Source: Streptomyces roseochromogenus subsp. oscitans DS 12.976 (lineage in GTDB: Bacteria > Actinomycetota > Actinomycetes > Streptomycetales > Streptomycetaceae). From it: 22,015 nucleotides of DNA. Shown piece by piece: positions 6,539 to 12,896 of this stretch; position 1 is the stretch's first letter, and each line of letters starts with the position of its first letter. The position numbers and the translations under genes are program-made. The notes below the pieces were generated by a model, which did no database searches, had not been told where the DNA came from, and worked only from the letters and a program-made list of their open reading frames with translations. The stretch is from NCBI RefSeq assembly GCF_000497445.1, contig NZ_CM002285.1, forward strand, positions 8,243,981-8,265,995. The letters are read 5' to 3'.

Positions 6539-7109
6539 CCCGTCGCCAGGCCGGCGCAGCGTCGCGCAGCCGGGCGAACTCCTCCGCCATGGTCGCCGCC
6601 GTCCAGTGCGCGTTCAGCCCGCTGGGATTGGGCAGCACCCACACCCGGGTGTTCCCGAACGTCCGCTCCTGCGGCCCCACTTGGGCCGTCCGGTCACCGA
6701 AGGCGGCCCGGTACGCGGTCACCCCGACCACGGCCAGCCACCTCGGCCGCAGCCGTGTCACCTTCTCGGCCAGCAACCGCCCGCCCTCGACGTACTCCTC
6801 GGCGCTCAGCTCGTCGGCCCGCGCCGTCGCCCGCGCCACGACATTCGTGATGCCCAGTCCGTACGACAGCAGTTCCCGCTGCTCCGCCGGCTTCATCAGC
6901 CTCGGCGTGAAGCCGGACAGATGCAGCACCGGCCAGAACCGATTGCCGGGGCGGGCGAAGTGATGGCCTGTGGCGGCCGTCATGAGGGAGGGGTTGATGC
7001 CGCAGAAGAGGATGTCGAGGCCGTCCGCGACCACGTCCGGTACGAGACGGTCGCGGGCGGCCTCCAGCTCCGCCTTCGTGAAGCGCGGCGAGCGGGGTGC
7101 GCGGGTCAG
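6516..7109 (-). CDS. mug: G/U mismatch-specific uracil-DNA glycosylase (Mug/TDG family)
   Basis: This is a 197-aa base-excision-repair enzyme of the Mug/TDG family, which removes uracil or thymine mispaired with guanine. The active-site motif GINP is at 37-40, followed by TGHHFARPGNRFWP (47-60), and the DNA-intercalating motif region is NPSGLNAHW (161-169). No ATG, GTG or TTG precedes the conserved N-terminus (RFTKAELEAARDR). The only plausible start is CTG at 7109-7107, overlapping the purB stop as CTGA, with GGAG seven bases ahead. Translation would be coupled to purB. The first GTG inside the frame would remove ~25 conserved residues. The 3' end overlaps the convergent hypothetical gene by 23 bp. 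Confidence 0.85.
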   Translation of the reverse strand: MTRAPRSPRFTKAELEAARDRLVPDVVADGLDILFCGINPSLMTAATGHHFARPGNRFWPVLHLSGFTPRLMKPAEQRELLSYGLGITNVVARATARADELSAEEYVEGGRLLAEKVTRLRPRWLAVVGVTAYRAAFGDRTAQVGPQERTFGNTRVWVLPNPSGLNAHWTAATMAEEFARLRDAAPAWRRVTAGRRW

Positions 7110-8548
7110 AGGATCGCTCCGGGCGTGTAGCCGGCCGCTTCCGGGTGCTGCTTGACGAGCTGCTCGATCCGGCCGACGACCACGCCGACCTGGGCGGCCG
7201 CCGCGCCGGTGAAGGACAGCTTGTCGGCCATCAGGGCCGCCAGCTGCTCCCGGTCGAGCGGGAGGCGCTCGTCGGCGGCCAGCTTGTCGAGCAGGTCGTT
7301 GCGCTCGGCGCCCTGCTCGCGCATCGCGAGCGCGGTGGCGACGGCGTTCTCCTTGATCGCCTCGTGCGCGACCTCGCGGCCCACCCCGGCCCGCACCGCG
7401 CCCATGAGCACCTTGGTGGTGGCCAGGAACGGCAGGTAGCGGTCCAGCTCGCGGGCGATGACCGCCGGGAAGGCGCCGAACTCGTCGAGGACGGTCAGGA
7501 AGGTCTCCAGCAGACCGTCCAGGGCGAAGAAGGCGTCGGGGAGGGCCACCCGGCGCACCACCGAGCAGGACACGTCGCCCTCGTTCCACTGGTCGCCCGC
7601 CAGCTCGCCGGTCATCGAGGCGTAGCCGCGCAGGATGACCATGAGGCCGTTGACGCGCTCGCAGGAGCGGGTGTTCATCTTGTGCGGCATCGCGGAGGAA
7701 CCGACCTGGCCCGGCTTGAAGCCCTCGGTGACCAGCTCGTGCCCGGCCATCAGCCGGATCGTCTTGGCCAGCGAGGACGGCGCCGCCGCCAGCTGCACCA
7801 GCGTGGTGACGACCTCGTAGTCCAGCGAGCGCGGGTAGACCTGGCCGACCGACGTGAACGCCTGTGAGAAGCCCAGGTGCCCGGCGATCCGGTCCTCCAG
7901 CTCGGCGAGCTTGACCGCGTCACCGCCGAGCAGGTCCAGCATGTCCTGCGCGGTGCCGACCGGGCCCTTGATACCGCGCAGCGGGTAACGGCCGAGCAGC
8001 TCCTCGACGCGGCCGTAGGCGACGAGCAGCTCGTCGGCGGCGGTCGCGAACCGCTTGCCGAGGGTGGTGGCCTGCGCGGCCACATTGTGCGAGCGGCCGG
8101 CCATGACCAGCTCGGCGTGCTCGCCGGCCAGCTTGCCGAGGCGCGCCAGCACGGCGACCGTACGGTCGCGCATCAGCTCCAGCGAGAGCCGGACCTGCAG
8201 CTGCTCGACGTTCTCTGTGAGGTCGCGGGAGGTCATGCCCTTGTGCACGTGCTCGTGCCCGGCGAGGTCGTTGAACTCCTCGATCCGGGCCTTCACATCG
8301 TGCCGGGTGACCTTCTCGCGCTCGGCGATCGAGGCCAGGTCGACGGTGTCGAGGACACGCTCGTAGTCGGCGATCGCCGCGTCCGGCACCTCGATGCCGA
8401 GGTCCTTCTGGGCGCGCAGCACGGCGAGCCAGAGCTGCCGCTCCAGCTTCACCTTCTGCTCGGGGGACCAGAGCGTGGCGAGCTCGGCGGAGGCGTAGCG
8501 TCCGGCGAGGACGTTCGGGATACGGGGCTTGGCGGGCGCAGAAGTCAC
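7106..8548 (-). CDS. purB: Adenylosuccinate lyase
   Basis: This is a 480-aa member of the fumarase/aspartase superfamily. It cleaves SAICAR to AICAR plus fumarate and adenylosuccinate to AMP plus fumarate in purine synthesis. The superfamily signature GSSAMPHKMN is at residues 283-292. Substrate-site segments KGMTSRD (103-109) and AGRSHN (150-155) are present. The length is normal. The start is a GTG at 8548 with no Shine-Dalgarno; instead a -10 box TAGAAT ends eight bases upstream, so the mRNA is probably leaderless. The stop overlaps the glycosylase CTG start. Confidence 0.96.
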   Translation of the reverse strand: MTSAPAKPRIPNVLAGRYASAELATLWSPEQKVKLERQLWLAVLRAQKDLGIEVPDAAIADYERVLDTVDLASIAEREKVTRHDVKARIEEFNDLAGHEHVHKGMTSRDLTENVEQLQVRLSLELMRDRTVAVLARLGKLAGEHAELVMAGRSHNVAAQATTLGKRFATAADELLVAYGRVEELLGRYPLRGIKGPVGTAQDMLDLLGGDAVKLAELEDRIAGHLGFSQAFTSVGQVYPRSLDYEVVTTLVQLAAAPSSLAKTIRLMAGHELVTEGFKPGQVGSSAMPHKMNTRSCERVNGLMVILRGYASMTGELAGDQWNEGDVSCSVVRRVALPDAFFALDGLLETFLTVLDEFGAFPAVIARELDRYLPFLATTKVLMGAVRAGVGREVAHEAIKENAVATALAMREQGAERNDLLDKLAADERLPLDREQLAALMADKLSFTGAAAAQVGVVVGRIEQLVKQHPEAAGYTPGAIL

Positions 8549-8562
8549 GTGACCAGATTCTA
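8544..8562 (-). promoter_or_regulatory. Leaderless purB promoter with palindrome at the start codon
   Basis: On the minus strand TAGAAT (8562-8557) lies eight bases ahead of the GTG, which places the transcript start at or next to the start codon. No clear -35 is visible. A 10-bp palindrome, GTCACGTGAC (8544-8553), straddles the start codon and could bind a regulator or be chance. Confidence 0.5.
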
Positions 8563-8621
8563 CTGGCGATTTGTGCAGGCCAGCCCCACGCCCCCGCTAG
8601 GCGGAAGCTACGAGACCCGTG

Positions 8622-8963
8622 TCACTGGTCGCTGTCGGCCAGCTCCGCCAGCACGTCCGCGTGGCACAGCTCCGGCGCGCACCAGCACGCCAGGGTCCTG
8701 CCGCGCAGCTCCGTGACCAGCTCCAGCAGCTCCGGCCGCTCCAGCAGATAGGCCCGGTACATCGCCATGACCTCGGCGCGGGTGCCGTCCCGCCTCTTCT
8801 TCGGGGTGTCGTAGGCGAACGGGTTGTACAGCGGATGCCGGGGCAGATCCCAGCCGCCCATCGTCCACCGCCGGCCGACGTAGACGATGTCCTCGGGGGC
8901 GTGCTCCAGCCGGGGGCCGAACTCGTGGATCCGGCCCCGTACGTTGATCACCCGCGTGGTCAT
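8622..8963 (-). CDS. DUF4326 domain protein
   Basis: This is a 113-aa small protein of the DUF4326 family, of unproven function. It shows the family pattern: an N-terminal INVRG strand, VYVGRRW (28-34), NPF (48-50), a helical TRAEVMAMYRAYL segment, and the C-terminal LACWCAPELCHADVL (91-105). In that last motif, Cys93, Cys95, Cys100 and His101 could bind metal. The ATG is 11 bp after the SGNH-hydrolase stop on the same strand. No Shine-Dalgarno is seen, but TAGCGT (8977-8972) ends eight bases before the ATG, so a leaderless transcript is possible alongside read-through. Confidence 0.8.
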   Translation of the reverse strand: MTTRVINVRGRIHEFGPRLEHAPEDIVYVGRRWTMGGWDLPRHPLYNPFAYDTPKKRRDGTRAEVMAMYRAYLLERPELLELVTELRGRTLACWCAPELCHADVLAELADSDQ

Positions 8964-8974
8964 GGCAGAAGACG

Positions 8975-9763
8975 CTACGCCTGGGCCTCGTACGGCAGCA
9001 GCTCCGGGCGCTTCGCCGGGCGGCCGTCCCCGGAGGAGCGGCCGGTCAGGCGCCGCCCGATCCAGGGCAGCAGGTGCTGCCGGGCGAACCGTGCGTCCGC
9101 GACCCGGCGCGTCACCCAGCCCGGCGGGGGCGTGGCCGGCAGCGGCACCCGCCACTCGGTGTCCTCCGGCTCGTACCCGAGCGTCTGCCACACCGCCTCG
9201 GCGACCCGGCGGTGCCCCTCCGCCGTCAGATGCAGCCGGTCCACGTCCCACAGCCGGGGGTCGCCGAGCGAGGGCGCCCCGTACAGGTCGACGACGATGG
9301 CACCGTGCCGCGCCGCCAGCTCCTCCACGCAGGCGAACAGCTCCTCCATGCGCGGCCGGAACCGCTCCAGCACCGGGCCCTGGCGGCCGGGGCTGCGCAT
9401 CAGTACGAGCTGTCCGCAGGACGGGGCAAGCCGCTCCACGGCCTCGGTCAGCAGGCCCTTCACCCGGCCCATGTCGCACTTGGGCCGCAAGGTGTCGTTG
9501 AGCCCCCCGACCAGCGTGACCACGTCGGCGTTCATGGCCGCCGCCACGTCCACCTGCTCGTCGACGATCTGCCCGATCAGCTTCCCGCGCACGGCCAGAT
9601 TGGCGTACCGGAAGCCCGGCGTGCGGGCGGCCATCCGCGCGGCGAGCAGGTCGGCCCAGCCCCGGTAGGAGCCGTCGGGGAGCAGGTCCGACATGCCCTC
9701 GGTGAAGGAGTCGCCGACCGCGACCAGGCTGCTGTGCGGGGGAGGTGTGGGATTCGTCTGCAT
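8975..9763 (-). CDS. SGNH/GDSL-family hydrolase
   Basis: This is a 262-aa serine esterase of the SGNH fold. Block I GDSFTEG (17-23) gives nucleophile Ser19, block II has Gly60 in NLAVRG, block III has Asn89 in GGLND, and block V DVDRLH gives Asp175 and His178. There is no signal peptide, so it is probably cytoplasmic, unlike the secreted GDSL lipases. The C-terminal ~60 residues are basic and Pro-rich. No Shine-Dalgarno precedes the ATG; TACCAT (9779-9774) lies ten bases upstream, hinting at a near-leaderless start. The DUF4326 gene follows after 11 bp. The substrate is unknown. Confidence 0.88.
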   Translation of the reverse strand: MQTNPTPPPHSSLVAVGDSFTEGMSDLLPDGSYRGWADLLAARMAARTPGFRYANLAVRGKLIGQIVDEQVDVAAAMNADVVTLVGGLNDTLRPKCDMGRVKGLLTEAVERLAPSCGQLVLMRSPGRQGPVLERFRPRMEELFACVEELAARHGAIVVDLYGAPSLGDPRLWDVDRLHLTAEGHRRVAEAVWQTLGYEPEDTEWRVPLPATPPPGWVTRRVADARFARQHLLPWIGRRLTGRSSGDGRPAKRPELLPYEAQA

Positions 9764-9824
9764 GGCGTGAGCGATGGTATCCCGGCTCCATACCCGCCGG
9801 TCGGTCGCCCCGGACCGACCGGCA

Positions 9825-10844
9825 TCAGCCCGGAGCCGGCTGTCCGAACAGCTCCCGCAGCACGTCCTCCATGGTCACCAGGCCGGCCAGCCGGCCGTCG
9901 TCACCGAGCACCGCCGCGAGGTGCGTACGGCTGCCCCGCATCGCGGTGAGCACGTCGTCCAGCGGGGTCCGCTCCCGTACCCGCGCGATGGGCCGCATGT
10001 CCCGCAGCCGGAACGGCATGTCCCGGGGCGAGGCGTCCAGCGCGTCCTTGATGTGCAGATAGCCCACGATCCGGCGGCCCACGTCGACCACCGGGAACCG
10101 GGAGAAGCCCGACTCCGCCGACAGCCGCTCCACCTGCTCCGGGGTGACGCCCACATGTGCGTACACCACCCGCTCCAGCGGCACCACGACGTCGCGCACC
10201 GGCCGGCTGCCCAGCTCCAGGGCATCGTGCAGCCGCTCCCGCGCGCGGTCGTCGATCAGGCCGGCCTCGCCGGCGTCCCGGACGATCTCGGCCAGCTCGG
10301 CGTCCGTGAACGTCGCCGCGACCTCGCCCTTCGCCTCCACCCTGAGCAGCTTCAGCAGCCCGTTCGCGAAGGCGTTGACCGTGAAGATCACCGGGCGCAG
10401 CGCCCGGGACAGCGCGACCAGCGGCGGCCCGAGCAGCAGCGCGCTGCGCACCGGTTCCGCGAGCGCGATGTTCTTCGGGACCATCTCGCCCAGCAGCATG
10501 TGCAGATAGGTCGCGAGGGTCAGCGCGATCACGAAGGACACGACGTGGCCCGCGCTCTCGGGCATGCCGATGGTGTGGAACACCGGCTCCAGCAGATGCG
10601 CGATCGCCGGCTCGGCGACCACACCCAGGACCAGCGTGCACAGCGTGATGCCGAGCTGGGCGGCGGCCAGCAGCGCCGAGACATGCTCCAGGCCCCACAG
10701 CACGGCCTTCGCCCGCCGGTCGCCCTCCTGGGCCAGCGGCTCGATCTGCGAGCGCCGCACGGAGATCAGCGCGAACTCGGCGCCGACGAAGAAGGCGTTG
10801 ACGACCAGCGTCGCCAGGCCGATCAGCAGCTGTACGGCGGTCAT
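9825..10844 (-). CDS. DUF21/CBS-domain membrane protein (CNNM/CorC-like, hemolysin family), short form
   Basis: This is a 339-aa membrane protein. The N-terminal DUF21 (CNNM) domain has about three to four membrane segments, beginning LLIGLATLVVNAFFVGAEFAL, and includes the conserved GEMVPKN. A CBS-pair region follows (about residues 205-335, with FSRFPVVDVGRRIVGYLHIKD and AVLGDDGRLAGLVTMEDVL). It lacks the C-terminal CorC_HlyC domain of its upstream partner. The ATG overlaps the partner's stop as ATGA (10844-10841), so the two are translationally coupled and may form a heterodimer. Characterised relatives transport magnesium or other divalent cations; the old 'hemolysin' label is unsupported. 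Confidence 0.9.
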   Translation of the reverse strand: MTAVQLLIGLATLVVNAFFVGAEFALISVRRSQIEPLAQEGDRRAKAVLWGLEHVSALLAAAQLGITLCTLVLGVVAEPAIAHLLEPVFHTIGMPESAGHVVSFVIALTLATYLHMLLGEMVPKNIALAEPVRSALLLGPPLVALSRALRPVIFTVNAFANGLLKLLRVEAKGEVAATFTDAELAEIVRDAGEAGLIDDRARERLHDALELGSRPVRDVVVPLERVVYAHVGVTPEQVERLSAESGFSRFPVVDVGRRIVGYLHIKDALDASPRDMPFRLRDMRPIARVRERTPLDDVLTAMRGSRTHLAAVLGDDGRLAGLVTMEDVLRELFGQPAPG

Positions 10845-12184
10845 CGCGCGCCCTCCGTGGTCTCGTCGGCCCGCTCGTCGTCCAGCGGAGCGTGCAGCAG
10901 CACCCGCGCCGCCCGGCGGCCCGTGGCGTCCACCACGTCCAGCCGCCAGCCGGCGACCTCGACCGTGTCACCGGTCTGCGGTATCCGGCCCAGCAGGGTC
11001 GCGACCAGGCCGGCCAGGGTCTCGTAGGGCCCCTCGGGCACCCGAAGACCGACGCGTGCGAGCTGGTCGGTGCGGGCGGCGCCGTCGGCCGAGTACAGGG
11101 CCCGGCCGTCCTGGTCCGCGCCGGCGGGGGCGAGGTCGGGCGTCTCGTGCGGGTCGTGTTCGTCCCGGACCTCGCCGACGACCTCCTCGACGATGTCCTC
11201 CAGGGTCGCCACGCCGGCTGTGCCGCCGTACTCGTCGATGACGACGGCCATGGTGCGCCTGCCCCCGAGCCGGTCCAGCAGCCGGTCGACGGTCAGCGAC
11301 TCGGGGACCAGCAGCGGCTCGCGCATCACCTGCGCGACACGGCGGTGGCGCCGCTGCTCGGCCGGCACCGCCAGCACGTCCTTGATGTGGGCGACGCCGA
11401 CGACCGAGTCCAGGCTGCCCCGGTAGACCGGGAACCGGGACAGACCGGTGGCCCGGGTCGCGTTGGCCACGTCCTCGCAGCTCGCCTGGGTGTCGAGGGC
11501 GACGACCTGGACGCGCGGGGTCATCACGTTCTCCGCGGTCAGGTCGGCCAGGTTCAGCGTCCGTACGAACAGCTCGGCGGTGTCCGCCTCCAGCGCGCCC
11601 TCCTTGGCAGAGTGCCGGGCGAGGGCCGCAAGCTCCTGGGGGCCGCGCGCGGAGGCCAGCTCCTCGGCGGGCTCGATGCCGAACCGGCGCACGACATGGT
11701 TGGCCGTGTTGTTCAGGTGCGTGATGAAGGGCCGGAAGGCCGCGCTGAACCAGCGCTGCGGGTTGCCGACCCGCTTGGCCACGGCCAGCGGCGAGGAGAT
11801 CGCCCAGTTCTTCGGCACCAGCTCGCCGACCACCATCAGGAACACCGTCGACAGGGCCGTACCGAGCACGAGGGCGACCGAATTCGCCGTGCCGCCCGAC
11901 AGGCCCATCGCCCGGAACGGCCCGGCGAGCAGCTTGGCGATGGACGGTTCGGAGAGCATGCCGACGACCAGGTTGGTGACCGTGATGCCGAGCTGGGCGC
12001 CGGAGAGCTGGAAGGTCAGGTTCCGTACGGCCTTCAGGGCGCCCGCGGCGCCGTGCTCGCCGCGCTCGGCGGCGCGCTCCAGCTCGCCGCGCTCGACCGT
12101 GGTCAGCGAGAACTCCGCCGCCACGAAGGCACCGCAGGCCAGCGACAGCAGGATCGCCACCAGGAGGAGGAGCACTTCGGTCAT
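10841..12184 (-). CDS. DUF21/CBS/CorC_HlyC membrane protein (CNNM-like), long form
   Basis: This is a 447-aa first gene of the pair. The DUF21 membrane domain (about 1-195) starts with VLLLLVAILLSLACGAFVAAEF and contains GELVPKN. The CBS pair (about 210-340) contains FPVYRGSLDSVVGVAHIKD and VVIDEYGGTAGVATLEDIVE. A CorC_HlyC transporter-associated domain (about 355-435) follows. The Shine-Dalgarno is GGGGG seven bases ahead of the ATG. Magnesium or cation handling is the family role; here it is inference. The acidic loop of CBS2 that marks the long form is intact. Confidence 0.9.
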   Translation of the reverse strand: MTEVLLLLVAILLSLACGAFVAAEFSLTTVERGELERAAERGEHGAAGALKAVRNLTFQLSGAQLGITVTNLVVGMLSEPSIAKLLAGPFRAMGLSGGTANSVALVLGTALSTVFLMVVGELVPKNWAISSPLAVAKRVGNPQRWFSAAFRPFITHLNNTANHVVRRFGIEPAEELASARGPQELAALARHSAKEGALEADTAELFVRTLNLADLTAENVMTPRVQVVALDTQASCEDVANATRATGLSRFPVYRGSLDSVVGVAHIKDVLAVPAEQRRHRRVAQVMREPLLVPESLTVDRLLDRLGGRRTMAVVIDEYGGTAGVATLEDIVEEVVGEVRDEHDPHETPDLAPAGADQDGRALYSADGAARTDQLARVGLRVPEGPYETLAGLVATLLGRIPQTGDTVEVAGWRLDVVDATGRRAARVLLHAPLDDERADETTEGAR

Positions 12185-12336
12185 CGGGTCACCCCCGTCC
12201 CATGATCGGACAGGGCAGGACGGGACGCGCGGTGGCGCGGACTGGGAGGCTCGCCCATGGGCGGACGCTCACAACCTTTCATAAAGGGCCGAGTGCTCCC
12301 TCAATGGTAAAGGATGGGCAAAGAGGGCTCGGGGTC

Positions 12337-12762
12337 TCACTCCTCGAGGGGCTTCACCCAGCGCCGCCAGTGCTCCTCCGGGCCGTATCCGGATGCGCTC
12401 CAGGCGTGCTGCGCCCGCTCGTTGCGGACCAGCACCATCGCGTCCGCGCGCCGCCCGCCGAGCCGTACGAACCGCTCCTCGGCGGCCGCCAGCAGTGCCG
12501 AGCCGATGCCCTGCCGGCGCCGCTCCGGATGCACCGCGAGCCGGTACAGATGGCAGCGCCAGCCGTCGAAGCCCGCGATCACCGTGCCGACCAGCTCGCC
12601 GTCCCTCTCGGCGAGGATCAGTGCCTCGGGATCGCGGTCCACCAGTCGGTCCACCCCGGCCCGGTCGTCGCTGATGCTGGTGCCCTCGGCGGCCGTCTTC
12701 CAGAAGGCGAGAACGCGGTCCAGGTCATCGTGCGCTGCCGGACGTATGCGCAGGTCAGTCAT
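12337..12762 (-). CDS. GNAT family N-acetyltransferase
   Basis: This is a 141-aa single-domain acetyltransferase. The acetyl-CoA-binding motif A is LAVHPERRRQGIGSALL (about residues 75-91), with the R/Q-x-x-G-x-G/A pattern as RRQGIG. A C-terminal motif B region has NERAQHAWSASGYGP, typical of RimI-like proteins. The ATG at 12762 overlaps the stop of a 21-codon leader ORF (ATGA), which itself has a good Shine-Dalgarno; the gene has none of its own. Translation is therefore probably coupled to the leader. It lies downstream of the ABC exporter on the same strand. The acetyl acceptor is unknown. Confidence 0.9.
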   Translation of the reverse strand: MTDLRIRPAAHDDLDRVLAFWKTAAEGTSISDDRAGVDRLVDRDPEALILAERDGELVGTVIAGFDGWRCHLYRLAVHPERRRQGIGSALLAAAEERFVRLGGRRADAMVLVRNERAQHAWSASGYGPEEHWRRWVKPLEE

Positions 12763-12824
12763 ATGATCATCGGATCACGGCGTGCGTGTCCTGTGTGGGG
12801 GATTTCATCATGCGGACTCCTCAT
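12759..12824 (-). CDS. Possible 21-aa leader peptide coupled to the acetyltransferase
   Basis: AGGAG five bases ahead of an ATG at 12824 opens a 21-codon ORF (MRSPHDEIPHTGHARRDPMI plus Ile). Its TGA overlaps the acetyltransferase start as ATGA. A second SD-ATG module at 12811 opens a 14-codon ORF in another frame that ends at 12767. The two modules are the halves of a 13-bp tandem duplication. Three histidines are present, which is not enough to suggest an attenuator. No homology can be judged at this length. Confidence 0.4.
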   Translation of the reverse strand: MRSPHDEIPHTGHARRDPMII

Positions 12825-12833
12825 GCGGACTCC
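12808..12833. repeat. 13-bp tandem repeat duplicating an SD-start module
   Basis: TCATGCGGACTCC occurs twice with no gap (12808-12820 and 12821-12833). Read on the minus strand, each unit is GGAGTCCGCATGA, which is a Shine-Dalgarno core, a five-base spacer and an ATG. Confidence 0.85.
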
Positions 12834-12896
12834 TCGCGGCTGCCAAGAGGTACTTGAGCCCGGACCGCGATTCCGCCCCACGGGAAGCAGGCCCGC

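Noticed and set aside
12759..12824. Histidine attenuator peptide
   Set aside because: Three scattered histidines in 21 codons and no terminator/antiterminator pair or biosynthetic gene downstream.
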